The notes under the pieces were generated by a model. The model had not been told where the DNA came from and made no database searches. It worked only from the letters and a program-made list of their open reading frames with translations. A program made the translations under genes and the position numbers. From contig NW_005196830.1 of NCBI RefSeq assembly GCF_000372725.1, forward strand, positions 86,605-150,604: a DNA stretch of 64,000 nt, given 5' to 3'. The DNA comes from Emiliania huxleyi CCMP1516. Its lineage: Eukaryota > Haptophyta > Isochrysidales > Noelaerhabdaceae. Below, piece by piece: positions 19,461 through 30,219 of this stretch. Position 1 is the first letter of the stretch, and each line of letters begins with the position of its first letter.

Positions 19461-22400
19461 TCACACCGTCGAGACATCACCGACCTCCCTCTCCAGCTCG
19501 GCGACGAGCTGGGACAATCGCTCGAGCACGCCCAGCGCCACCTGCAGGTGCGTGAAGGCGACGGCGGCGTCGCCGCCGCTTGCCGCCACCCCGCCGCCCT
19601 CGCCACGCCTCTCTTCCTCGCGCGCCGCCGCCCACGCCGCATCCATCTCGTGCCGCATTTTCGCCTCCAGCGGCTTCAAGGTCTCGCGCCGCAGCGCCGC
19701 CGCCGCCGCCAGCTCGAGGCCGGGCGAACCGCCCCCTAACGGATGCACGAATGAGTCAATTGATTAGGCCGTCGAGCCGCCCCCCTACCGCACCGCAGGA
19801 CCCTCCTGACGAGGAGCCGCCGCCTCCGCCGCCGCCTCCTCCGCCGCCGCCTCCGCCGCCGCCGCCTCCTCCTCCTTCTCCGCCGCCTCCTCCACCTCCT
19901 CCGCCGCGACGTGCCGCCAGTGCCGAGGCGACGAGGAGGCGCGCCAAGTTGAGTGCGCCAAGGATGGCGTCCAGACTCTCGTCGAGGGCCGCGTCGCCTG
20001 GTCTCGGGTGATCTCGGGTGATCTCGGGTGATCTCGGGTGGTCTCGGGTGATCTCGCCTGGTCCGTTGTGGCACTAGCACGCGGGCTCTACCTGGCTGCT
20101 CGCTCGATCACACGGACACATGCCGAGCCTGCTCGGCATCTACAGCCCGCATCGCCTCCTCGAGCAGCCTCGTCGAGCACTGTGCGGAGCAGAGGCAGCA
20201 GCGCCGCGGCGCCGAAGTGGGGCCCGCCCGCCCCCTCCGCCGCACCCGCCCCCTCCGCCGCACCCGCCGCGCCGCCGCGCCTACGCGTCTCGTCGAGATG
20301 ACCCGAGATGACCCGAGATGGCCCGAGATGGCCCGAGATGGCCCGAGATGTGACCCGAGGTGGCCCGAGGTGCGCCTGCGCGTCTCGTCGAGATGCTCCT
20401 GCTTCAGCCGGTGCAGCAGCAGCGCGCCCGCCTTCGGGTCACCTCAGGTCATCTCGGGTCATCTCAGGTCACCTCAGGTCATCTCGGGTCATCTCAGGTC
20501 ATCTCGGGTCATCTCGGGTCACCTCGGGTCACCTCAGGTCATCTCGGGTCACCTCGGGTCACCTCGGGTCATCTCGGGTCATCTCAGGTCATCTCAGGTC
20601 ATCTCGGGTCATCTCGGGTCATCTCGGGTCACCTCAGGTCACCTCGGGTCATCTCGGGTCATCTCGGGTCACCTCGGGTCACCTCAGGTCATCTCGGGTC
20701 ATCTCAGGCCATCTCGGGTCATCTCGGGTCATCTCGGGTCATCTCAGGTCATCTCGGGCTCATCTCGGGTCATCTCGGGTCATCTCGCCCGCCTTCGGGT
20801 GGCCGCACCGCCGCAGCAGCGCCTGCAGCAGCACCAGCCGGGACGCGACGCTGTGCAGATCCACCAGCCTACGGCCGAGATATGGGCCAGATATGGCCGA
20901 GACACGGCCGAGATATGGCCGAGATATGGCCGAGATCCGCGGTGCGGGTCGAGAAGCCTCTGCAGCGCTGCGTAGGAGGCGGCGCGCTCGGCCTGCTCTC
21001 ACGAAGTCATGATTGCGTGCTCGGCTAGATCTCGGCTAGTTTTCGGCGAATCTCGGTGAATCTCGGCTAGATCTCGGCTAGATCTCGGCTAGATCTCCGC
21101 CTGCTCTGCTGCGGTCGCCATGTGCTCAACCAGGGCGTGCGCGCACCCGGCGCACGCACCCCCCGGCCCAGCTGCCGCCCCACGCCTCGCATCTCCGGCC
21201 GCCGTCGCTCTGGCCTCTCCCGCCTCTCCCGCCTCTCCCGCCTCCGCCTCCCCCCTCTCCGCCTTCTCCGCCCCCGCCTCCGAGACCTTCTCCGCCTCCG
21301 CCTTCTCCGCCCCCGCCTCCGAGACCTTCTCCGCCGACCAGACGTTCGCCGCGGCCGCCTCGCCCTCCGCCTCCTCCATGCCTCGCCATAGCAGCTCGCG
21401 GCCGCACGAGCGCAGGCGCGAGGAGCCCTGCCCAGAGGCAGAGAGGAGGAGCAGGGCCAGACCGGCAGCCGACTCCAGCGGCCGACTCGGCGGCGCCCCA
21501 GCGCGGTGGTGCGCCCCAGCGCGGTGGTGCGCGTAGACGGCGCGGCCAAGCCTAGGGTGAGTTCGGGTTAGGGTTTGGGTTTGGGTGGGGTTGGGGTTAG
21601 GGTTGGGGTTGGGGTTTGCACGGCGCGGGCGAGCCTCGGCGGAGTGCCCAGCGGCGACGTGTCCGAGGCCGACGACGCGCGCGACGCGACACAGACCGAC
21701 CTGTTCACGGCATGAGGTGTGAAGAGACGCCGTTCACACGGCGCGCGAATCGCGGCACGGGCAGACCGCAGCCGAGACAGGGCGGCGCACGGAGCCTCGA
21801 CACCTGTCGGGCCAGCTGGCGGAGGTTAGAGACCGCAGCCGAGACAGGGCGGCAGGGGAGCCTCGACTCCGACCCACTCTCGACCGGCAGTATCTCGGCT
21901 AGATCTCGCCTAGCCCCTCTCTCGCCGCCCTCTCGACCAGCGCCTCGAGGAAGGTCTCGAGCACGGCGTGCGTCGGCGCGGCGTCGGCCGTGCGCTCGTC
22001 GCTTGTGCTCTGACCCGCCCCATCCGGAATCCCATCTGGAATCACTGACGCGGCGCAGCGGGCGAGCAGCGCAAGCAGAGCTGCGCCGCTGCCCGAGTCG
22101 CTCCGTGTGGCCGCCTCCAGCGCCTCTCCTGCCACCGCAGCCTCCACCTCCTCCCTCTCCGCCGCCCCCACCGCCTCCTTTTCACGCTCCGCCCCTGCCC
22201 CCGCTGCCGCCGCCGCAGCCTCCTCCACCGCCGTCGTTGCCTCTGCCTCGGCCGCCGCAGCCTCCTCCGCCGCCGCCTCCTCCGCCGCCGCAGTCTCCTC
22301 CTCCGCCGCCGCGTCCCAGTCCGCTGCCGGCCAGGCTCCCCGCGCCAGGTATCGGGCGCTCAGCGCCTCCAGCGTCGAGGACAGCATCTCGTGCCGCCGC

Positions 22401-22756
22401 CGCCTGACGCGAGGCAGCACGGCCGCCAGCATGGCCACGACGAGAAGCTGGGAGCGAGGCGGAGCGCCGGCGGAGAGCACGCCGAGCAGCATGACGACGC
22501 CCTCGCGCGGGCCGACCACCGTCGCTAGGCCGGCGAGCAGCGCGTGCGCCTCTCGCGCCGCCGGCCGTGGCGTGGCGCTCGCTGCGAGCGAGAGCAGCGG
22601 CTCGAGGAGGTCGAAGGCGTGCTCGTCAAGCAGCGCCGCGCGCTCACCGGTGGGCGGCAGCAGCGCAGTGGCCAACGCACGGAGCGATGCGCGGGCCAGC
22701 GAGGCGTCGGCCGAGAGCGAGGCGATGTGGGCTGCGACAGTCGAGGCTTTCTCCAT
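19461..22756 (-). CDS. Glomulin/ALF4-like protein, many exons and minisatellite introns
   Basis: Starts at ATG 22756 (MEKASTVAAHIASLSADASL). The long first exon, to about 21915, is alpha-helical with an Ala/Glu-rich insert. Later exons carry Ala/Glu-rich text (about 21380-21095), EQAERAASYAALQRLLDPHR (about 21005-20945), RRLVDLHSVASRLVLLQALL (about 20870-20785), ALLLHRLKQEHLDETRR (20425-20373), and DESLDAILGALNLARLLV (about 19985-19930). The last exon reads RRETLKPLEAKMRHEMDAAW and ends at 19461. The NLxRFLL-like segment followed by a long C-terminal helix region resembles plant ALF4 and animal glomulin, which bind RBX1 and inhibit cullin-RING ligases. This family call comes from memory of the C-terminal pattern. 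Exon edges are approximate, and one more exon probably lies at 20080-20300. Confidence 0.5.
19801..19912. repeat. (CCGCCT)n trinucleotide-type tract
   Basis: CCGCCTCCGCCG-type repeats about 110 bp long inside the glomulin-like gene, probably intronic. On the sense strand it is G-rich (GGCGGAGG), with potential to form G-quadruplexes. Confidence 0.7.
20440..20785. repeat. 10 bp minisatellite TCATCTCGGG/TCACCTCAGG in intron
   Basis: About 34 units of the decamer TCATCTCGGG with C/T and G/A variants at fixed positions. The array is bounded by direct repeats of exon sequence, CGCCCGCCTTCGGGT at 20425-20439 and again at 20786-20800. Smaller related arrays lie at 20001-20056, 20296-20370, 20880-20935 and 21025-21095. 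Confidence 0.9.
21561..21617 (+). repeat. Telomere-like (TTAGGG/TTTGGG/TTGGGG) tract inside a gene
   Basis: GGTTAGGGTTTGGGTTTGGG, then GGGGTTGGGGTTAGGGTTGG and further variants, about nine hexamers. It lies in a probable intron of the glomulin-like gene, so it is interstitial. Confidence 0.75.
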
Positions 22757-22848
22757 CGATCGCGGGTTTTTCTGGAAGAAGAAATTAGAATGGTTCCGCC
22801 CCCCCGCCCCGCCCCGCCGCCGCAAGGCGACGGCTAAGGCCGAAATCG

Positions 22849-22876
22849 GTTCACACCTGCTCTTGCAGGTGTGAAC
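22849..22876. other. Perfect 12 bp stem hairpin between divergent genes
   Basis: GTTCACACCTGC, loop TCTT, GCAGGTGTGAAC. The flanks CCGAAATCG and CGATTCGG extend the pairing imperfectly. It sits about 90 bp upstream of the glomulin-like start and 340 bp upstream of the coiled-coil gene. It may be a palindromic protein-binding site or a foldback remnant. Confidence 0.7.
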
Positions 22877-23214
22877 ACAAACGATTCGGCAAGCTTTTTT
22901 CTTTTATTTTTGTGCGCCGACTGTGTGCGCTCGGGAAGCGGGTGCGCTGCCCACGCCGTGCATCTCTCGCGGCGGAACGAGGCGTTAGGTAATGCGCGCG
23001 AGCGCGGGCGGGGCGGGCCGGGGCCGAGGGAGGGTCGGCGGGGCGCCGGGGACGTGGCAAGGGGTGCCGTGGGAAGCTGCTCCCCTGCGCCGCCGCCGCC
23101 TCGCCAACCCCTCAGCACCCCTGCATGTGTGACCGCCGCACCGCTCCACCACCGCACCGCTCCACGGATCCCGTTTTGCGCCGCGCAGGTTCGCCAGCGA
23201 CTGGCGCACACGAA

Positions 23215-24182
23215 ATGGGTGCGGACGTGAGCGCTCTCCGCGAGAAGCTGGACGCGTCCACCAGCAGGTGCGAGGCGCTCGAAAGGGAGACCGCAGAGCT
23301 CAAGTCGCGCTTGAGCGCTGCCGAAACTGCGTACGACGAAAAGGAAAAGGCGCTGGCGAGGCTGGCAAAGGCGTCGGTGGTGAGGCTGGACGCGCAGAGG
23401 GCGGAGAACATGAAGGAGACCAAGCGGGCGCAGCTGTGCGAGGAGCTTCGGCGCGAGGACTCCGTGCTCATGACCAAGCTCGGCAAGCTGCTCCTGCACG
23501 CGACGCCGGACACAAACCAGGCTGCTGCCAGCGCGGGTGTCGCGCAGGCACTCGGCGCGGGTGCGCGCGAGGCGCTCGGGGCGGGCGCGCCGGCGGCGGG
23601 CCCGCTCGACGCGGCGCGCCTGGCGGAGGAGCGGAGGAAGCTCTGCCGCCTTCTCTGGCTGCGTGGCGGCACCGACGCCACCTTTGCTCTGCGCAGCTCA
23701 CGCGTGATGGCGCGGGCGGTGCTCAAGCTCCCGAGGTTGAGGGCTCTGATGAAGTGATTGAGTGGAGTGGAGAACAGGCGCAGACCGGGCTCAAGCTACC
23801 GCACGAGGAGGAGGGGCTGGTCGGCTCGCTCGGCGTGCTCCGCCGCTTCGGCGCCGCCGAGGGCGCCTCCGGTCCGTGGGCCGCGCTCGGCGGCTCGCTG
23901 CTCTGGGACGCGCGGCAACGCAAGCTGGCGGCGCTGCAGGTCGCCGCATGCGCCGAGCCGTCGCCGAGCCAGCTGGTCTGCCTCGGCGTGGACCAGACGG
24001 GGGCGCTGACCGGCAGTGTGCGCTCGACCGTCGACTCCTTCACGCTGCTCGCCAGCGCCTCGGTCGACCTCAGCAGGCGCGCGGGCCTGTGCCGCCCAGT
24101 TCCCGACTTCGTCTTCCCTTGCGATGAGCTCCGGCTTCTGCCCCACGCAGGCGCAAAGGCCCGCGGTTCGGGGTCGACCTGA
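23215..24182 (+). CDS. Coiled-coil protein of unknown function
   Basis: Start chosen at ATG 23215 in the favourable context ACGAAATGGGT; the frame is open further upstream to 23125. Residues about 4-90 form a coiled coil (REKLDASTSRCEALERETAE and on). An Ala/Gly-rich linker follows, then AARLAEERRKLCRLLWLRGG. A 58 nt intron with GTGCTC donor and AACAG acceptor (23719-23776) joins this frame to the last exon, which reads LPHEEEGLVGSLGVLRRFGA and continues to a stop at 24182, about 300 aa before the intron is removed. No family recognised. Confidence 0.5.
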
Positions 24183-24747
24183 GCTTTGACGTCGAGTAGT
24201 CTACTCCAGTGTCCCATGGAGGCACACGGATGCGAGCGCGCATGTTTTGAGGCGTGCGCTGGCCGCGCGCGCGCGCGCAGCAGGAGAACGAGGGGCCGGC
24301 GGCCCGTATCCCTCGAGCGTATCCTCGAGCATTAAACGGGGATCGCGCAACTCAGTGCGGGATGGAAGGAGTTGAAGCTCACGGCGTGTGTTTGGTCTGT
24401 ATTTCGCTCGGAGGCCCGCGGGTGCGGAGAGATCTCATCTCAAGTACAAGTTTTTTGTGACGCACAAGCCTTCACACGAATCACACACGAATCACGATGT
24501 GAGATTACTGAAAAACCTTAACCTCCCCCAAGCAAACAACTTTGCGCATGTATTCTTTTCCTGGTTGGGGAAAATTCTTTTTATCGCCCGGTTTGATTTC
24601 TTTTGTGCAAAATCACTGTCAGTCGCCTCCTTCGCCGCTACGGGAATGTAGCCGGGGAGCTGGCTACGGGCAAAAGAGCCCCTGATTGTTGCCGGTGCGA
24701 TTTCTGCTTCTCTGCGTTGGCGCGAGAGTGGCGGCGGCGCTGCGCGA
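24183..24747. other. Intergenic upstream of SSRP1
   Basis: Includes the SSRP1 promoter region. CACACGAATCACACACGAAT near 24475-24495 is a small direct repeat, and AAAATTCTTTTTATC near 24569 resembles the AAAGAATT motif seen at other starts. No TATA box stands out and no gene is supported. Confidence 0.45.
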
Positions 24748-27133
24748 ATGGCGGAAGCGGCTAGCTCATCCGCTGGGGCCTCGGAGCCAGAGACCCAGCA
24801 GGTTTCGAAGGGCCCGCCCACGCCGCGCTCCCGCGCCTGCACGCGCCGCTCGCCCGCCCCCTCCGCCCCCGCCCCTCGCGCCGCCCGACCCTCGTCTGCG
24901 CCGCCCGTTGACAGTTTGGCAACGTGCTGCTTGCCGGCAAGGACCAGCACCGCGAGGAGAACCTGGGGACGCTGCGGATGCACTCGGGCGGCTTCGGCTG
25001 GAAGTCGAAGAAGACTGGCCACGTCATCGCCATCTCAAAGTCGGACCTGCGCGGCGCCGAGTGGGCAAAGGCGCCGCCGTACGCGTGCATGCTCAAGCTG
25101 CGCGCCAAGGGCGGCTTCTCGCACACGTTCGTGGGGCTGCGCTCGCAGGACAGGGGCGTGGTCGGCGACTACTGCGCCCGCGTCTTCGAGCTCGACCTCA
25201 AGGACGTCGCCTTCTCGTGGAAGGGGTGGAACTGGGGCGAGGCGCTGGTCGAGGGCACCTCGCTCGCGTTCCGCGTCGAGGACAAGGCGGCGCTCGAGAT
25301 CCCGCTGGCGGCGGTGTCGCAGGCGATCGCCTCGAACCGCAAGGAGGCGATCATCGAGCTCGCCGACGACGACACCGCCGCGCCCGAGGACGAGATGGTC
25401 GTCGGGATCCGCTTCCACGTGCCGGCGGCCGCGCGCGACGACGAGGCGGACGAGGAGGAGCTGGCGCCGGCAGAGACCCTCGTCGCGCAGATCAAGGAGT
25501 CTGGCGACCTGGAGGCGTCGGGCACCTCGCTCGCCACCTTCGAGGACGTCGGCCTCACCGTCCCGCGCGGCCGATACGACATCGAGATGTTCGACAAGTT
25601 CCTCAAGCTGCACGGCAAGACGTACGACTACAAGGTGCTCTACACCAACGTCGCGTCGGTGTACGTCCTCCCGAAGCAGGACAACTACACGATGGCCTTC
25701 GTGGTCTCGCTCGAGCACCCGCTCCGCCAGGGCGCCACCATGTACCCGCACATCGTGATGCAGCTGCCGCGCGACGCGACCGTCGACCTCGAGATCGCCC
25801 TCGATTCCGCCGAGCTCAAGCGCCGGTTCGACGACAAGCTCGAGCGGTCCGAGAGCGGGGAGCTCGTCGACCTGCTGCCAAAGGTGATGTGCGCCTTCAC
25901 CAAGAAGAAGGTGGTGCGGCCAAAGGTCGGCGGCTTCAACGGCGAGAAGGAGGACAAGTTCAAGTCGATCCGCTGCTCGCTCAAGGCGAGACCTCCCGAG
26001 ATCTGCCGAGCTCTGCCGAGATCTGCCGAGCTCTGCCGAGCTCTGCCGAGATCTGCCGCGAGATATACCGAGACATACCGAGACCTGCCGAGATTGCCCC
26101 GACCTCGTGCGTCCGCCTCCATCGCACAGGCCAACGACGGCTTCCTGTACCCGCTCGACAAGTGCTTCTTCTTCGTCGCGAACAAGCCGCTGCACATCGA
26201 CTTCGAGCGCATCGGCTCGCTCGAGTTCAACCGCGTGGACAAGGCCGCGCAGGCAGAGACAGCCCTTGCTGCCTCTCTCCTCCCCTGCTGCCTCTGTTCT
26301 CTGCTGCCTCTCCCCGCCGCCTCTGCCTCTCCCCGGCGGTGGGGCATTGATTAAGTTATTGCGTCCCATCTAATAGTAAAAAACGAATCTTTGGAACTCG
26401 CGAGACTTACCTTTATGCCTCTCGTGTGGGGAATGGTATGATAGTTNNNNNNNNNNNNNNNNNNNNNNNNNNNNNNNNNNNNNNNNNNNNNNNNNNNNNN
26501 NNNNNNNNNNNNNNNNNNNNNNNNNNNNNNNNNNNNNNNNNNNNNNNNNNNNNNNNNNNNNNNNNNNNNNNNNNNNNNNNNNNNNNNNNNNNNNNNNNNN
26601 NNNNNNNNNNNNNNNNNNNNNNNNNNNNNNNNNNNNNNNNNNNNNNNNNNNNNNNNNNNNNNNNNNNNNNNNNNNNNNNNNNNNNNNNNNNNNNNNNNNN
26701 NNNNNNNNNNNNNNNNNNNNNNNNNNNNNNNAGAAGAAGGACAAGGACGCGCCCAAGCGCGGCATGTCGGCGCCCGCCCGCTCGCGCCGCACCACACCCC
26801 AACTCCCCGCGGCGCGCGTCTCCTCACCCGCCGGCCCGTGAGCAGGCATTCATGCTCTGGATGAACGCCTCCCGCGCGAGCATCAAGGAGGAGCACCCGG
26901 ACGCAAAGGTGACCGACATCGGCCGCATCGCCGGCGCAAAGTGGAAGGAGATGGACGCCGAGGCAAAGGCGCCGTGGGACGCCAAGGCCAAGGCGGACAA
27001 GGAGCGGTACGAGGCCGAGATGAAGGCGTACAAGGCCAAGCAGCGAGCCAGCCTGGCCGCGGACGACTCGGACTCGTCCGAGGCGGCGGCGCCGGCCAAG
27101 CCGGCCGCTGGCTCGGACTCGGACAGCGACTAG
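24748..27133 (+). CDS. SSRP1: FACT complex subunit SSRP1
   Basis: Structure-specific recognition protein; with SPT16 it forms FACT, which loosens and restores nucleosomes during transcription and replication. Exon 1 is 24748-24801 (MAEAASSSAGASEPETQQ); exon 2, 24915-25985, gives the PH-type N-terminal and middle domains (LRMHSGGFGWKSKKTGHVIA; RYDIEMFDKFLKLHGKTYDY; HPLRQGATMYPHIVMQ); the next runs from 26130 to about 26257 (ANDGFLYPLDKCFFFVANKP). An assembly gap then hides part of the acidic region. After the gap come KKDKDAPKRGMS, and, beyond a GC-AG intron at 26770-26845, an HMG box AFMLWMNASRASIKEEHPDA and an acidic Ser-rich tail ending DSDSD. The introns at 25986-26129 and 26770 have GC donors. 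Confidence 0.93.
25986..26129 (+). repeat. Intron with 10 bp minisatellite GAGATCTGCC
   Basis: 144 nt, GC donor (AAG|GCGAGA) and CACAG acceptor. It is filled with GAGATCTGCC/GAGCTCTGCC units. The length is a multiple of three and has no in-frame stop, so retention would add 48 residues to SSRP1. Confidence 0.75.
26447..26731. other. Assembly gap (N run) inside SSRP1
   Basis: 285 Ns. The 100 bases before the gap (about 26350-26446) are unusually AT-rich for this window and end in GGAATGGTATGATAG, suggesting an inserted element or intron that also broke the assembly. Confidence 0.95.
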
Positions 27134-27889
27134 GCGGCGCGGCCTAGCGATGCATGGGCGGCGGGCGCGGTAGTAGGCACGGGCCAGTGGCCAGTGGCCA
27201 GTACAGGGTTTGGGTCGCGCGGGGCGGCCGCCGCGTGTCGCCACGCTGCTTTAGTCGTGTTGCAGGAAACTGGATACCCTCACACTAGAGAAGAGCTACA
27301 TGTAAAGCCGTGTGCGAGAGAAATCCGGGCTCCCCATGCAAAGCCAAACCTGCCGCCGCCGCCCAGGCCCCCCCACGTGCCCCAGCGCCAGCCCCCACGG
27401 GCGTGCACCGCACACATCTCGCACATGCTTGAGCGTTGTGGTTGTTGAGGTCGAGGCCTCCATTTTCTTCTCGTTGCGTGCAGATCTGCGAGCGCCACAT
27501 GGGGCTGCCAATTCCATGCCGAGGGCCACCCCAGCACAGTCATGGGGCAAAGGGGTCCGCACCTTCGGCTCTGCCCCTCTGTGGTCCACGGAGCCGCTCC
27601 TCGCCCGAGACAAGGGCGCGCCGCATGGGGCTGCCAATTCCATGATGGTATCTCCGGTGAGATCCAGCTTCCAGGGCCACCCCAGCGCGCAGACATGGGG
27701 CAAAGGGGTCCACACCTTCGGCTCCGCGCCGCGCCTCGACTCCGTCAAGGGCGACCTCAAGCCGTCCTCCTTCTTCTCGTTGCGCGACTCGATCATAAAC
27801 ATTTCGCACGAGTAGAACCTCTCGCTTCCCCTCGGGGGAGTCCAGTCTGATCGGGGGAATTGCCCTACGTCCGCGACCCCTGACGTGCT
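27134..27889. other. Intergenic with imperfect tandem duplication
   Basis: CATGGGGCTGCCAATTCCAT occurs at 27499 and 27625, and CATGGGGCAAAGGGGTCC at 27541 and 27694, each with related flanks. This is an imperfect duplication of about 130 bp. TTCTTCTCGTTGCG also occurs twice (27464, 27770). Frames across it look like by-products of the repeat. Confidence 0.5.
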
Positions 27890-28999
27890 TCTTGCTTCGA
27901 TACGACGAATTTGAGACGGGGGGAGAGCTGAGAGACGGCAAAGGAGCGCAAATCAAGATGGGAAAAGACAGCGAGCCGCTCCGATCCGGGAAGGGGGCGA
28001 GCCCTGAATGTGAAAGTAGCGCAGACATGCCTCGCGCTGCACGTATCACACCAGTTCACACACTTTGCGGCGACGGACGGAGGAAAGGACCATGAAGACG
28101 AAATGGCGGAGGATAGAAAGTACACGTGCCGAACCCTAGGGTGTGGCGTACGGCGTCTTCGAAGGACCGACACGATTCGGGAGGCGCGTCCCGGGAGACG
28201 CACAGGTAAGGGACCCCAACGGAATCGGGCCCTGTGACGAACAGGAGATACGGACAGCCCTTGGGGCGGGCATGTGGGGAGGAAAGCTGCCGAACACGTG
28301 GGAGGTGATAGACGCGGAGATGTACGCGATCTCGCATACATACGCAAAATGGCGAGCGCGAGCGACGCACAGACGCGGCGGTGCCTAGTACTATGCGACT
28401 GCAAACCCGCGCTGCAGCAGATTGAGAATGCGCACCGCAAAGGGATGCCAGAAGGTCTGAGGGACTGGGAGAGAGGCGGTCTCCTAGAGGCGATTGCTTA
28501 CTATAGATCGCAGCTAGAGGCGGTGGTCTTCGTGTGGGTGCCATCGCACGTGGGAATAGCCTGCAACGCATACGCCGACGCAGTGGCGACAGCATACCTC
28601 GGAAAGGACGACACGGAGGACGCCTCGAAGGTGGTTCGGGACGCGGTGCGAACTCGGCCGTGCATGTACACAGTGAGAAGGGAGGCGGCAGAGGACCCGG
28701 AGAAGAGGGAGATTATAGTGGACCGACGGACATACGGGCACATACGCCAGAGCGCACTAGCGCACATGAGTGGGTGTGCGAGCAATTTCGAAAGACGGTG
28801 CGTGAGGCCGGGATCGCACACGGCAGGGATGGCGGGACGGCTGTGGAGCGAAGTGGCCGTAGCCAGCCTCAAACACCCATGGGACAATAAGATGAGATTG
28901 CCAGATGAGAAGGGGGGAAGGACAGGCGAGCCACATTTGACGACGTCGGGGGATGAAACAGCAGGAGAGAGAACGAGGACGAGAGTGGGAAGAACGTGA
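27890..28999 (+). mobile_element. RNase H region of a decayed non-LTR-type retrotransposon
   Basis: Four RNase HI landmarks appear in order: ATDGGKD near 28070, DAEMYAISHTYAK near 28320, RRCLVLCDCKPALQQIENAH near 28395, and VWVPSHVGIACNAYADAVAT near 28540. The spacing and the SHxGIxxNAYAD motif fit the RNase H that follows reverse transcriptase in many algal non-LTR elements. The upstream reverse transcriptase is absent, so this is a truncated 3' portion. It is broken (at least one frame change) and looks moderately old. Assignment to a LINE-like class is inferred. Confidence 0.65.
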
Positions 29000-29970
29000 A
29001 CGAGAGGTGGCATGAGGTCGCTCGCTGCGAGAATTGGTGAGAAACTGCGAAGAGAGATAGGAAGTGGTAGACGCCCGAGGGTGGGCGACGGCTAGCACCA
29101 CACTTCTCCGATCCAGGGCCGGGGAGAGAGAGAGAGTTCTTGATACGAAACCACGACGACACACACCAGTCGACTCGCATCGGTTGCCTCCATGAACGGC
29201 GGAGCTATTCTCGCGTCCACACCACACCTGGCTCCAACGTGGACACTCCCATAGCTGGGGACACTACTAGGTCACGCATGGCATCAGAAGTTTTATCTCT
29301 GGGCCCCGAAAGGCATCTCTAGCAGTGTCGTTACACATGCGCCCTCCCCTCCTGGGCGCATACGCCTCACGTCTCGACAGAGCGTAAGCCCTTGGCGTGT
29401 GACGAGACGAGTTCTTCGCCATCGCAGCGAGCAGCACCCCACTCGCCGCAGCAGCCGGAGGCATTGCCGCAGCACTGTCTGCGCCGCAGTCCCGCACCCG
29501 TCGACGAAGCTCCCCCCGCGGAAGACCGCGCGTAGCGACGCCTTGACGATCGAGATGAGCGCGCTTGAAGCTCGCCCACCTACTGCCCCTGAGAGTTGGT
29601 TACCGAGTGGGATCAGCTCCCCCCCTTGGGATCGAAGCCGCCACACCTCGCACCCAACATCCCAGGCGGGATCAGAGAGAGACTCCGCACCGGACACCGC
29701 CCGGGCACAGACCCCCTACCCGTCGGACTACGCCTGGACCCCTCACAGAGCAGCCCACGCACAGGTCACGCATCGGCAGATTTGACACCTGGTTCAGGCG
29801 TAGACAGCACACACTGGTCACAGTTGCATAGCCCTGCCGGGGGGGACGAGTTCGCAAGGTTAATATTAAAGAATACAAAGTGGTGACAACCACTGAGTTC
29901 TCAGTGGACGACGAGCGTCGACTGAACAGAAGAGCGTCCCCACGACGCCTCGGTGCCTCCCACCGGTGTG

Positions 29971-30007
<37 letters not shown>

Positions 30008-30219
30008 GGCCGGGGGGCTGAGAAGCACACCCAGCGGGCCGGACGGATGATTGGCATCGGGTTGCGGGCAAGAGAGCCCGAGGCTTGTAAAATTCTTTTT
30101 GCTCCGAGGTCACAGTGTGGGTTACGTCCCTCTTCACAGCAGTGTGGGGGTCGGAGTGACCACGGAGAGATTCCCGACGGCCAACTTCGGCGTTCGGTCT
30201 CCGACCTAACACGACACAG
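29000..30219. other. Intergenic, probably retroelement flank and simple repeats
   Basis: No convincing gene. It includes a (TC)n run at 29973-30004 and AAATTCTTTTTGCTC near 30091. The first part may be the 3' tail of the retroelement above, but no poly(A) end was found. Confidence 0.45.

Noticed and set aside
20217-21028. Repetitive proteins such as VTSGHLGSSRVISGH
   Set aside because: Translation of the decamer minisatellite in three frames; it lies in introns of the minus-strand gene.
26426-27244. Frames crossing the N run
   Set aside because: They contain unknown residues only because of the gap; the SSRP1 reading explains the flanks.
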